Below the pieces are notes generated by a model. The model saw only the letters and a program-made list of their open reading frames with translations, was not told the origin of the DNA and searched no databases. The position numbers and the translations under genes are program-made. DNA of 64,000 nt, taken from positions 156,426-220,425 of the forward strand of contig JADKHE010000006.1 in NCBI GenBank assembly GCA_016721925.1, read 5' to 3'. This document shows positions 51,116-59,713 of this stretch, piece after piece; within the stretch, counting starts at the first letter, position 1; the number at the start of each line of letters is the position of its first letter. This DNA is from Candidatus Skiveiella danica (lineage in GTDB: Bacteria; Pseudomonadota; Gammaproteobacteria; Burkholderiales; Burkholderiaceae_C).

Positions 51116-52111
51116 TCAATCCGGTCTCGCTGCCGATGGGGGGGGCGCAGCCTCGCCGATCGTCTCGCGCGTGGTCTGCGCCTGTTGCTGAAGCCAGTCA
51201 CAGAAAGCGCGGATTTCCGGGCGTGCCGCGCTGCGTGGGCCGACGATGAGCCAGTAGGCCATCGGTGAGTCCATGCGCGAACCCGGCAACACTTCCACCA
51301 GATCGCCGTTGGCCATGCTCTCGGCCACCAGGGGCAGACGCGCCAGCACCACGCCCTGGCCGGTCAGGGCGGCCTGCACCATCTGATAAGCGTAGTTGAA
51401 ATACAGCCAGCGTTTCGGCTCCAGCTTGGGCGCGCCCTGCGCCTGTAGCCAACGCCGCCAGGTGAGCCATTCCAGGTGCGTGCGGTTGGCGTCGCCGGCC
51501 TCGATCAATGCATAGCCGGCCAGGTCTTCAGGCCGGCGCAGGCACAGGCCGCCGGTGCCGGACGATTTCAGCAGCCAGGGGCTTGCCACCGGTGTGAGCT
51601 GTTCGCCGAACAGGCGCAGGGCGCCCGTCGGCATGGTCGCCGGCGGACCGTAGCGCAGGGCAATGTCAACGTCGGCCATCTCCAGGTCCAGCGCGGCGTC
51701 GGAGGCATCGATGCGAATGTCGATGTCGGGGTGGTCACGCTGGAAGGCCTCCAGCCGCGGGATCAGCCACATCGACGCAAATGAGGCAAAAGTCGTCAGC
51801 GAGACGCTGCGCCGGCCGGCGCTCTGGCGGATCTGGCGCACCGCCGCATCCACGCGCGGCAGCGCCTGAGACACCGCCAGCAGCAGTTGTGCACCGGCAC
51901 TGGTGAGTTCCACGGCCCGCGTGTGGCGCAGGAACAGCGGCACGCCGACCTCCTCCTCCAGCCCCTGGATCTGCCGGCTGACCGCGGACTGGGTCAGCGC
52001 CAGTTCCTCTCCGGCCGCGCGGAAGTTCAGGTGACGCGCCACCGCCTCGAAGGCACGCAGGTGCCCGGCACCGATCGGGCGGGTCCGCAAATGGGTTTGC
52101 GAATGCAGCAT
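51116..52111 (-). CDS. LysR family transcriptional regulator (GcvA-like)
   Basis: 331 residues from ATG 52111 (MLHSQTHLRTRPIGAGHLRA). The winged helix spans about residues 18-75: FEAVARHLNFRAAGEELALT, then QSAVSRQIQGLEEEVGVPLF. The effector domain follows RSVSLTTFASFASMWLIPRL, a GcvA-type signature. Divergent from the DUF2917 gene with 126 bases between; that gene is its likely target. Convergent to PPK2 (24-base gap). Confidence 0.92.
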   Translation of the reverse strand: MLHSQTHLRTRPIGAGHLRAFEAVARHLNFRAAGEELALTQSAVSRQIQGLEEEVGVPLFLRHTRAVELTSAGAQLLLAVSQALPRVDAAVRQIRQSAGRRSVSLTTFASFASMWLIPRLEAFQRDHPDIDIRIDASDAALDLEMADVDIALRYGPPATMPTGALRLFGEQLTPVASPWLLKSSGTGGLCLRRPEDLAGYALIEAGDANRTHLEWLTWRRWLQAQGAPKLEPKRWLYFNYAYQMVQAALTGQGVVLARLPLVAESMANGDLVEVLPGSRMDSPMAYWLIVGPRSAARPEIRAFCDWLQQQAQTTRETIGEAAPPPSAARPD

Positions 52112-52237
52112 GTCGGGGGTTCTCCAAACATTGTTGATTGATGCGTCTATGGAATCAATAGGTTGACGCGTTTTCATTGGACTGTCAATGAAGGCAAAGC
52201 GATCATTGATTCCCGAAACACGCAACCGGAGATCACC

Positions 52238-52819
52238 ATGCAAACCCCGTCCGAAGCCCTGCAGTCCCTGATGCCCACGCCGCACAAGCCCGCCGGCTTC
52301 TGGTCGCTGGCCCGGGGGCGCGCCACCACTTTGCGCCCCAGGGTGCCGGGCGTGTTGCGGGTCGGGCAGGGCTGCGTCTGGATCACACTGGATGGGCCGC
52401 ACGAACGCCGCGCGGGTGATCTGTTCCTTCAAGCCGGTGCCCGGTTGCCGATCGCGGCCGGGCAGCGGGTGGTGCTGGAGCCTGTTTTGCGCGATGGCCA
52501 AGGGGATGCCGCGATCGACTGGCAGCCGTCCGTGGCGCCTGCGGCCTGGCCTGCCGCCGTGGCTCAACCGGCCTTGGACTTGCGTCTGGCGGCCGGCGCG
52601 GCCGTTGTGGCCTTGCGCGCGGCGGTGGGCGCCGGGGTCCGGCTGGCCGGCGGTTTGCTGAGCCTGCTGCCCGCGGGCTTGGAGTTTGCTATCGATTGGG
52701 TAGCGCGCCGCGACCGCGGGGCGCTGGGAAGGCCCGCTTTCAATGCGCATTCGAGCGCCAGCCGCGCCCAGGGTTGCATCAAGGCCGGTGATTCCATCGC
52801 CTCTTCCGGGGCGCTGTAG
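52238..52819 (+). CDS. DUF2917 protein, 3' end overlapping the TfoX-like gene
   Basis: 193 residues from ATG 52238. DUF2917 core: ALARGRATTLRP-like region and RVGQGCVWITLDGPHERRAG, then LFLQAGARLPIAAGQRVVLE. Function unknown; in Burkholderiales it is commonly paired with a divergent LysR, as here. The last 85 or so residues lie opposite the C-terminal tail of the leftward TfoX-like gene (256-base overlap) and include copy E of the dispersed repeat, so the tail may be an acquired extension. Confidence 0.82.
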   Translation: MQTPSEALQSLMPTPHKPAGFWSLARGRATTLRPRVPGVLRVGQGCVWITLDGPHERRAGDLFLQAGARLPIAAGQRVVLEPVLRDGQGDAAIDWQPSVAPAAWPAAVAQPALDLRLAAGAAVVALRAAVGAGVRLAGGLLSLLPAGLEFAIDWVARRDRGALGRPAFNAHSSASRAQGCIKAGDSIASSGAL

Positions 52820-53085
52820 TAGTTCATGCTCATGGCCCGCCCCTTGGCCTCGTAGACAAAACGCAGGCAGCCCGCGGCTTCGTAGCGGCCGCGTGTCTCC
52901 TCGCTCGCCTTGAGGTACAGGCGTTCACCCGCGCCGAGGTCGGCGATGATGGCCAGCGTCAATCCGTCGGTGGAAATGCCCCAGCCGCCAAACATGCGCC
53001 GCGCCACGCAAGGCCCGGCACTGGCGAGCAGTTCGCAGCAGTAATCGGCAAATTCACGGGAAATGGAGGGGGATTTCGTGGCCAT
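52564..53085 (-). CDS. TfoX/Sxy N-terminal domain protein
   Basis: 173 residues from ATG 53085. TfoX_N domain at about residues 5-105: CVARRMFGGWGISTDGLTLA, LYLKASEETRGRY and YYSAPEEAMESPALM. In gammaproteobacteria TfoX controls competence genes; for single-domain homologues elsewhere the role is unclear. After the domain comes a basic, alanine/proline-rich tail (SKPAGSRLSKPPASRTPAPT) that is antisense to DUF2917. Divergent from the TetR gene by 21 bases. Confidence 0.87.
   Translation of the reverse strand: MATKSPSISREFADYCCELLASAGPCVARRMFGGWGISTDGLTLAIIADLGAGERLYLKASEETRGRYEAAGCLRFVYEAKGRAMSMNYYSAPEEAMESPALMQPWARLALECALKAGLPSAPRSRRATQSIANSKPAGSRLSKPPASRTPAPTAARKATTAAPAARRKSKAG
52682..52743 (+). 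repeat. Dispersed repeat, copy E (diverged)
   Basis: GAGTTTGCTATCGATTGG, TAGC, CGACC, GCGCTGGGAAG and CCCGCTTTCAA in the same order as copy D. It sits in the overlap of the DUF2917 and TfoX-like genes and is read as protein on both strands. More diverged than copies A-D, so the assignment is less certain. Confidence 0.5.
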
Positions 53086-53106
53086 GGCGCTACGATAATC
53101 CAGATC

Positions 53107-53742
53107 ATGGCCCGCCCCAAATCCGCCTTTCACGAGATCAAGCGCGATCAGATCCTGGACATTGCCGCCCAGTGCTTTGCCGAGCGCAGCTACCCGGCCG
53201 CCAGCATGAACGACATCGCCGCGGCCAGCGGCACCAGCAAGGCGCGGCTCTACCACTATTACGGTGGCAAGGAAGCCATCCTGTTCGACCTGCTGGACCG
53301 CTACACCCAACGCCTGCTGTTGCTCATCGCCCAGGTGGAGGCCACCGCCCAGCGACGCAACCTCGACGACCGCGCCGCTTTGCACGAGCTGATCCGCAGT
53401 TTTCTGGAAGAGTACGAGACCTCGGCCACGCGCCATGTGGCGCTGCTGCACGACACCAAGTTCCTGAGCGCCGAGCCCGATCCGGTGCTGGGTGGCGATC
53501 CGCCAGTGTCGCAGCGCGAACTGATCCTGGATCGCCAGCGCGACGTTGTGTCCGCCGTCATGCGCGCCCTGCGCCGCGCCTACCCCCAGCGACTGAATCC
53601 GCAAAACCAGACCGCCATCACCATGATGCTGTTCGGCATGATCAACTGGACCTTCACCTGGCTGCGCCCCGGTGGGCCCATGAGCTATGCGGCCTTTGCC
53701 GACGAGGTGATCGGCATGCTGGAGCGCGGACTGGCTGCCTGA
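53107..53742 (+). CDS. TetR family regulator
   Basis: 211 residues. Helix-turn-helix at about 25-70 (AASMNDIAAASGTSKARLYH then YYGGKEAILFDLLDRYT). The ligand domain contains MMLFGMINWTFTWLRPGGPM, a sequence I associate with TetR_C_17-like regulators of fatty-acid genes. The palindrome at 53838-53871, between this gene and the MBL gene, is the probable operator. Divergent from the TfoX-like gene. Confidence 0.9.
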   Translation: MARPKSAFHEIKRDQILDIAAQCFAERSYPAASMNDIAAASGTSKARLYHYYGGKEAILFDLLDRYTQRLLLLIAQVEATAQRRNLDDRAALHELIRSFLEEYETSATRHVALLHDTKFLSAEPDPVLGGDPPVSQRELILDRQRDVVSAVMRALRRAYPQRLNPQNQTAITMMLFGMINWTFTWLRPGGPMSYAAFADEVIGMLERGLAA

Positions 53743-53837
53743 CCTCCCGGTGTGGCAAGGGGCGAAAGGGGCCCAATGCGATGGTTCCCGTGCGTTCCTG
53801 CTCAATGAGGGTTCGCGGCACACAGTGTCTGAGCTGA

Positions 53838-53871
53838 TTTACCAATACGTAATTCGTTACGATTAGGTAAA
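53838..53871. promoter_or_regulatory. TetR operator candidate upstream of the MBL gene
   Basis: A 34-base dyad centred between 53854 and 53855: outer arms TTTACC/GGTAAA, inner arms CGTAA/TTACG with a four-base centre; 12 of 17 positions pair. It overlaps an AT-rich promoter-like stretch (TAAAAT at 53868-53873) and ends 43 bases before the MBL start. This suggests repression of the MBL gene by the TetR just upstream. Confidence 0.74.
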
Positions 53872-53914
53872 ATCAAGCCCATTCGCATTTGACACCCATC
53901 AGGAGATTTCCGCC

Positions 53915-54904
53915 ATGTCCAAAGCATTTGCATCCCAGGCCGATCTGGAAGACAAGAAGATCACCTTCGAGCAACTCAGCCCCCACTGCTGGGCCTACAC
54001 CGCCGAGGGCGACCCCAACTCCGGCGTCATCATCGGCGACGACTTCATCATGGTCAGCGACGCCACCGCCACGCCGGCCATGGCGCGCGACCTGATCCGC
54101 AAGATCCGCACCGTCAGCGACAAGCCCATCAAGTACGTGCTGCTCACGCACTACCACGCCGTTCGCGTGCTGGGTGCCAGCGCCTACTTCGCCGAGGGCG
54201 CGACCGAGATCATCGCCAGCCAGGGCACGCTGGAGCTGATCCGCGAGCGCGGCGCGCAGGACATGAAGAGCGAGATGGAGCGTTTCCCGCGCCTGTTCCG
54301 CGGCGCCGACTCCGTGCCGGGACTGACCTGGCCGAGCATGGTCATCGGCGGCGGCGACGCGACCAAAGGTGAAGTGCCGGGCAAGCTGTCGATCAACCTC
54401 GGCGGCATCGTGGTCCAGATCTGGAGCCCTGGTTATGGCCATACCCGTGGTGACACCATCGCCTGGGTCGAGGCAGAAAAAGTGCTGTTCAGTGGCGACC
54501 TGGTCGAATACGAAGCGGGCGTCTATACCGGCGACGCGCAGCTCGAAGAGTGGCCGGCCACGCTGGAAGCCCTGCGTGCCCTGAACGCCGAATTCATCGT
54601 GCCCGGTCGCGGCGAAGCCATGAAAGGCAACGCCGATGTCAACAAGGCGCTGGACTACACGAAGCGCTGGGTCACCACCCTGTTCCAGGCCGGCAAGGAA
54701 GCCGCCGCCGCCGGCATGGACCTGAAAGCCGCCATGGCGCACACCCGCAAGGCCATGGACCCGGTGTTCGGCCACGTGTTCATCTACGAACACTGCCTGC
54801 CCTTCGACGTGAGCCGCGCCTATGACGAAGCCAGCGGCATCAAGAACCCCCGCATCTGGACCGCCGAGCGCGACATGGACATGTGGAAGGCGCTGCAGAC
54901 CTGA
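53915..54904 (+). CDS. MBL-fold hydrolase with altered second metal site
   Basis: 329 residues, AGGAGA upstream of ATG 53915. Metallo-beta-lactamase fold: LLTHYHAVRVLGASA gives H79 and H81, GYGHTRGDTIAW gives the third zinc-1 histidine, and VLFSGDLVEYE the bridging aspartate. But the canonical HxHxDH reads HYHAVR, so D and H are V83 and R84, and the final zinc-2 histidine appears as arginine in VPGRGEAM. A one-metal enzyme is the reading. Probably a hydrolase acting on a thioester or lactone; regulated by the TetR upstream. Confidence 0.9.
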   Translation: MSKAFASQADLEDKKITFEQLSPHCWAYTAEGDPNSGVIIGDDFIMVSDATATPAMARDLIRKIRTVSDKPIKYVLLTHYHAVRVLGASAYFAEGATEIIASQGTLELIRERGAQDMKSEMERFPRLFRGADSVPGLTWPSMVIGGGDATKGEVPGKLSINLGGIVVQIWSPGYGHTRGDTIAWVEAEKVLFSGDLVEYEAGVYTGDAQLEEWPATLEALRALNAEFIVPGRGEAMKGNADVNKALDYTKRWVTTLFQAGKEAAAAGMDLKAAMAHTRKAMDPVFGHVFIYEHCLPFDVSRAYDEASGIKNPRIWTAERDMDMWKALQT

Positions 54905-54939
54905 GGCGCGGGCTCGTGGCGACTGCAGAGACGACAGGC

Positions 54940-54967
54940 TCGACAAAGTCTGTGTGGTCTCTAGAAT
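54940..54967 (+). promoter_or_regulatory. Sigma-70-like promoter of the channel-like gene
   Basis: TCGACA (54940-54945) and TAGAAT (54962-54967) with a 16-base spacer, each one mismatch from consensus, 36 bases before the preferred start at 55004. Confidence 0.5.
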
Positions 54968-55003
54968 CCAGCGATCGCTTTGATGGTCGTCCCTTGCCCG
55001 CCC

Positions 55004-55549
55004 ATGGAAACACTGACGCTGCAGGTCATCCCTTACACCACCCGCCTTGAAGAGGTGATATGGGGCAGCGGGCTGATGGCCATCAGCCTGATGATCCACG
55101 GCTTCGGCATGCTCGCGACGCTGCATATCTGCAATCGTTTCAAGGAGCGCTTCGGCGCACCGGATTCATTCATGTGGGGCATGGCCAGCATCATCCTGGG
55201 CAGCTGGCTGATCACACTGGGCCACATCGCGGAAGTGGCGATGTGGGCCGGGTTCTTCCACTGGAAGGACTGTTTCAAGAACTTCAGCACGGCGGTCTAT
55301 TTCGCCGGCCTGCAATACCACGGTGGGCAGCTCGCTCAACCTGCCGAAGGAATGGCGGCTGCTGGAGATCATGACAGCCAGTGCCGGGCTGCTGGGCTTT
55401 GCCTGGTCCACCGGTGTGCTGATGACCTGGCGCAGGAATTCCGGGAGCAACAACTGCGGCTGCTGCGCGAACGCCGGATCACATTGGGTTTGAAGCTGCG
55501 GCGCGTGCCGCCAAAGGGGATCAGGCCGCGCAGAAAGACAAGGGGCTGA
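55004..55549 (+). CDS. Ion-channel-like membrane protein with an internal out-of-frame segment
   Basis: Start ATG 55004 (METLTLQVIPYTTRL); ATG 54983 is an alternative. Two hydrophobic helices are in frame (SGLMAISLMIHGFGMLATLH and MASIILGSWLITLGHIAEVA). From about 55312 the frame loses sense (HGGQLAQPAEG), but the next frame reads TTVGSSLNLPKEWRLLEIMT then ASAGLLGFAWSTGVLMT, which is the pore loop and last helix of an Ion_trans_2-type channel. At about 55430 the main frame resumes (LAQEFREQQLRLLRERR). Two bases missing near TACC at 55317 and one C near 55428 explain it. True protein: two helices, a TTVG filter, a third helix and a basic tail. Confidence 0.62.
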   Translation: METLTLQVIPYTTRLEEVIWGSGLMAISLMIHGFGMLATLHICNRFKERFGAPDSFMWGMASIILGSWLITLGHIAEVAMWAGFFHWKDCFKNFSTAVYFAGLQYHGGQLAQPAEGMAAAGDHDSQCRAAGLCLVHRCADDLAQEFREQQLRLLRERRITLGLKLRRVPPKGIRPRRKTRG

Positions 55550-55577
55550 CCAGCCGGCCGGCGTGCCGCGGCGCCTT

Positions 55578-56651
55578 TCACGTCGGGTGGCCCGGCGTGT
55601 GGGTACTCACTGAAGTGGCCGTACTGGCCGTCTTCCGCCAGGCGGCGGGCGGCTGGCCCTCCCACCGGGCGAACGCGCGCACGAAGGCGCTGGCACTGGT
55701 GTAGCCCAGCAGGCCGGCGATGGCGGCGATGTCGCTGGTGGTGTCGCGCAACATTTCCCGCGCCAGGTCGTGGCGAGCCTGGTTCTGCAAGGCGCGGAAG
55801 CTGGTGCCCGCGTCCTGCAGCCGCCGGTTCAGGGTCCGGGGTTGCAGCCCGAGCTGCAGCGCCAGCTCGTCCAGGGTGCAGCGGTCCTTGACCAGCAGGC
55901 GCTGGACGGTCGCGTAGACCTTGCCTTCGAACCCGCGTTCCAGCCGGTTCGCCATCGCGTCCACGTAACCCTGAAAGTGGCGCCGCAGCTGGCCGTCTGC
56001 ACCGGGCACGGCGGTGGACAGCCACTGCGTGCGAAAGACGAGTGCGGTGCGTTCCGCATTGAAAACGACCGGCGCCTGGAAGAGCTGGCGGTAGGGCGTC
56101 ACATCTTCCGGCGGCGCATGCCGTAAATGCACTTCCATGGGTTTCCAGGCCGGCCCGCACAGGCTCAGCATGATGTTGCGGGAGATCGCCATCGCCGCGT
56201 CGCTCACGGGAATCGAGCCCTCGGCGTCGGCGTGAAAGATGTCGTAGCGCAGCATGGCCACATGGGCCCGCAGCTCCAGCGTCGGGGCGGCGCCGCGGTC
56301 GTGCACGTCCATGTGGGTGATGAGTGTGTCGAGGGCGGTGCGAACATCCGGGGTGTTCTGGATCAGATAACCCAGCGCCCCCAGGGTTGACACGCCCCCG
56401 CGCCCGACCAGCAAGCCCAGATGCGGGCGGCCGCTGGCCCGCACGCAGGCCGCCAGCAAGGTGCAGAGTGTCCGGTAGGCAATCGATTCGTCCGGATCCT
56501 CGAAAACCCGCCAGGAAAGCCCCTGCGCGGCGACGATCGGCTGCAGATCAACGCCCAGTTCCCGCATCACTCCGGGCAAGGCCGCCAGCGGGGCGGCACG
56601 GATGGTGCCTTGCTGGGGCAAACGAAGGAGCGATTCCAAGGGAGTGTTCAT
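55578..56651 (-). CDS. AraC family transcriptional regulator
   Basis: 357 residues from ATG 56651. The N-terminal ligand domain is of the arabinose-binding-like AraC type (PVSDAAMAISRNIMLSLCGP then YRQLFQAPVVFNAERTALVF). C-terminal double helix-turn-helix from about residue 255: DELALQLGLQPRTLNRRLQD and ASAFVRAFARWEGQPPAAWR. Divergent from the sulfatase cluster over a 163-base gap containing direct repeats, so control of that cluster is likely. The gene itself is intact. Confidence 0.92.
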   Translation of the reverse strand: MNTPLESLLRLPQQGTIRAAPLAALPGVMRELGVDLQPIVAAQGLSWRVFEDPDESIAYRTLCTLLAACVRASGRPHLGLLVGRGGVSTLGALGYLIQNTPDVRTALDTLITHMDVHDRGAAPTLELRAHVAMLRYDIFHADAEGSIPVSDAAMAISRNIMLSLCGPAWKPMEVHLRHAPPEDVTPYRQLFQAPVVFNAERTALVFRTQWLSTAVPGADGQLRRHFQGYVDAMANRLERGFEGKVYATVQRLLVKDRCTLDELALQLGLQPRTLNRRLQDAGTSFRALQNQARHDLAREMLRDTTSDIAAIAGLLGYTSASAFVRAFARWEGQPPAAWRKTASTATSVSTHTPGHPT

Positions 56652-56698
56652 GGTCGAAGACGGGAGGCCTGCACAAGATGTGTCGGAAAGTATCAATT

Positions 56699-56750
56699 TT
56701 GCGGCGTATTCTGTCAAATCATGGTCATTATTCAGTGCTAAATTGCGGCG
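56699..56750. promoter_or_regulatory. Direct repeats in the AraC-sulfatase divergent region
   Basis: TTGCGGCG occurs at 56699-56706 and again at 56743-56750, 44 bases apart, about four helical turns. AraC proteins often bind direct repeats, so these are candidate sites for the adjacent regulator. Eight-base repeats can arise by chance. Confidence 0.4.
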
Positions 56751-56814
56751 CTTGGTGCAGTCTTTCGACTTCATCAGAGGACCCGTTTCGGACGTCAACC
56801 GGAGGAAAGCACTT

Positions 56815-59308
56815 ATGAACAAGCATCTACGCACACTGGCCTGCTGGCTGGTCGGCGCTGCGGCGGGTCTGGGCAGTGGCCTGGCGCTGGCGCAGCAGCA
56901 AACGACGGGCGTGCGCGGCAGCCCCAGCGCCACGTCGACCGTCAGCAACAAGCAGCTGCCCGCCCCGACCCGAAGTTCGGCGGTGTCATCAAGAACGGGG
57001 CCCTGCAGTCCACGCCCTGGTGGGCGCCGCGAGTGGTGCCGCCGAAAGACGCGCCCAACGTGCTGCTGATCATCACCGACGACGCCGGCTTCGGCGTGCC
57101 CAGCACCTTTGGTGGCGTGATTCCGACGCCGACGATGGATCGCCTGGCCAGCGAAGGCCTGCGCTACAACCGCATGTTCTCCACCGCGCTGTGCTCGCCC
57201 ACGCGCGCCGCGCTGATCACCGGGCGCAACCACCATTCGGCGGGCTTCGGGGTCATTTCCGAGCAGTCCACGGGCTATCCCGGCTACAACAGCATCATCG
57301 GCAAGGACAAGGCCACCATCGGCCGCATGTTGCTGGACAACGGCTATGCCACCTCGTGGTTCGGCAAGAATCACAACACGCCGGCCTTCGCGGCCAGCCA
57401 GGTCGGCCCCTTCGACCAGTGGCCCACCGGCATGGGCTTCGAGTATTTCTACGGTTTCGTCGGCGGCGACGCCAACCAGTGGCAGCCCAACCTGTTCCGC
57501 AACACCACGCAGATCTATCCGTTCCAGGGCAAGCCCGATTGGAACCTGGTCACCGGCATGGCCGATGACGCGATCGACTACATGACCCGCATCCACCAGA
57601 CCGACCCGTCCAAGCCGATCTTCATCAAGTACGCACCGGGCGCGACCCATGCGCCACACCACCCGACCAAGGAGTGGGTGGACAAGATCAGCGCCATGAA
57701 ATTGTTCGACGGCGGCTACGAAAAGCTGCGCGAGCAAATTTTCGCGAACCAGAAGAAGCTGGGCGTGATCCCCAAGGACACCCAGCTCGGCCCCTGGCCC
57801 AGCCAGATCCTCAAGCCCTGGGACCAGCTCAGCGCCGACGAGAAGAAACTGTTCATCAAGCAAGTCGAAGTCTTCGCCGCCTGTGCCGCCTACGGCGACT
57901 ATGAGATCGGGCGCGTGATCCAGCAGTTCGAAAAGCTGGGCAAGCTCGACAACACCCTCATCATCTACATCAACGGCGACAACGGCACGAGCGCCGAGGG
58001 TGGGCCCAATGGCACGCCGAACGAAGTGGCCTTCTTCAACGGCGTGCAGGTGCCGGTCGACGTGCAGATGAAGTTCTACGACGTCTGGGGGCACGGAGAT
58101 GACCTACAACCACATGTCGGCCGGCTGGTCCTGGGCTTTCGACACGCCTTTCTCGTGGTTCAAGCAGAACGCCTCGGCGTTGGGTGGCGTGAACCAGAAC
58201 ATGGCTGGTGTCTGGGCGCGCATCAGGACAAGGGCGCGCTGCGCGAGCAGTTCGTGCATGTCATCGACGTCGTGCCGACCATCCCTGGAGGCGGCCGGCA
58301 TCAAGGCGCCCGCTGGCGGTGGATGGCATCAAGCAGGCGCCGATCGAAGGCACCAGCTTTGCCCTACACCTTCGACGCGAAGAACGCCAAGGCGCCACAG
58401 CGCCACAAGACGCAGTACTTCGAGATGATGGGCCAGTGGGCGCTGCATGATGACGGCTGGTTCCTCAGCACCAAGGTCAACCGCGCGCCGTGGGAAGCCT
58501 TTGGCCCGGCGAATCCGGACCCGCTGAACAATCAGGCGCCAGGCTGTTCAACCTGAACAAGGACTTCAGCCAGACCCAGGACCTCGCGGCGAAATACCCG
58601 CAGAAGGTCAAGGAGATGAAGGCAGAGTTCATCGCCGAGGCGAAGAACACCAGGTGTTCCGATGGACGCGTCGGTGGCGGCGCGCATCATCGCGCCGCGG
58701 CCGAACATCACCGCCGGGCGCACCGGGTTCGTCTACACCCGCCCGATGGTCGGCCTGCCGCAGGGCGACTCGCCCTTCATCCTGAATGCCTCGTACCATC
58801 ACCGCCGACATCGAAGTGCCGGCGGGTGGCGCCGAGGGCATGATCCTGACCTCCGGCGGCCGCTTCGCCGGTTATGGCTTCTACCTGCTCAAAGGCAAGC
58901 CGGTGTTCCTGTGGAACCTGGTCGATCTCGAGCGCCTGAAGTGGGAGGAGCACGGAGGCTCTGGCACCCGGACGCCATACCGTCGAATTCGACTTCAAGT
59001 ACGACGGCATGGGCCAGCACACTGGCCTTCAACGACTTCAGCGGCATCGGCGCCCGGCACCGGCACGCTGAAGGTCGATGGCCAGGTGGTCGCCCAAGCA
59101 GATGCAAGACGCTGCCAGATGATCCTGCAGTGGGACGGGAGCTTCGACGTGGGCTCCGACTCGCTGACCGGCGTGAACGATGCCGACTACAAGCCGCCGT
59201 TTGCGCTGACGGCCAAGGCTCAACAAGCTGACCATCAAGGTGGACCGGCCGCAGTTGTCGGCGGCCGAGATCGCCAAGCTTCGTGCGGCCATGGTCAAGA
59301 AGGACTAG
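56815..59308 (+). pseudogene. Arylsulfatase (type I, Cys-type), broken by many indels
   Basis: GGAGG precedes ATG 56815; signal peptide MNKHLRTLACWLVGAAAGLG, cleavage after ALAQ. A missing C near 56963-56966 shifts the frame, which resumes from about 56970 and stays clean to 58090: metal site IITDDAGFG, formylglycine cysteine in ALCSPTRAALITGR, and YINGDNGTSAEGG. Then at least eight further indels occur, with the rest readable piecewise: DTPFSWFKQNASALGG, FVHVIDVVPT, QYFEMMGQWAL, FVYTRPMVGLPQGDSPFILN, the C-terminal beta domain, and AEIAKLRAAMVKKD before TAG 59306-59308. Intact, it would be a periplasmic sulfatase of about 800 residues. Confidence 0.85.
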
Positions 59309-59413
59309 CGGTCAGCCCAAGGCAGCGCCTGCGATGGTGCTGCCTCGTTTGGCTCCTCACCGAGCACCTGACGCACCGATTCAACATTGCTTTCGTTTTC
59401 AAAGGAGCTTTCC

Positions 59414-59689
59414 ATGATTCGCAAGACCATTCTTCTCGTCGCATCTCTCGGCTTTGCCGGCGCCGCGCTGGCCGACTTCCCGCTGATGAACGCGGTTGCC
59501 GACAAGGTGATCCAGAAGTACCAGTCGTCCACCTGTGAGCAGCTCTGGGCGCAGAAGCAACAGCCGAAAAGCGCGGAAGAGCAGCGCGTGATCAGCCTGC
59601 TCAGAGCGACCCGCAGTTGCACCGCCTTCATGAACAAGGTGGCAGGCCCCATTTCGAACAAGATGTTCGATTGCGGCATGATTCCCTGA
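59414..59689 (+). CDS. Small exported protein of the sulfatase cluster
   Basis: 91 residues from ATG 59414 with AAGGAG upstream. Signal peptide IRKTILLVASLGFAGAALA; mature part DFPLMNAVADKVIQKYQSST, with a C-terminal FNKVAGPISNKMFDCG-like end (MNKVAGPISNKMFDCGMIP). Three cysteines. No family recognised, but its place and intact frame in the sulfatase cluster suggest a periplasmic accessory protein. It is one of the few intact genes in this stretch. Confidence 0.78.
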   Translation: MIRKTILLVASLGFAGAALADFPLMNAVADKVIQKYQSSTCEQLWAQKQQPKSAEEQRVISLLRATRSCTAFMNKVAGPISNKMFDCGMIP

Positions 59690-59713
59690 CCCCATTCCAC
59701 CGAAGCGGGCCGC

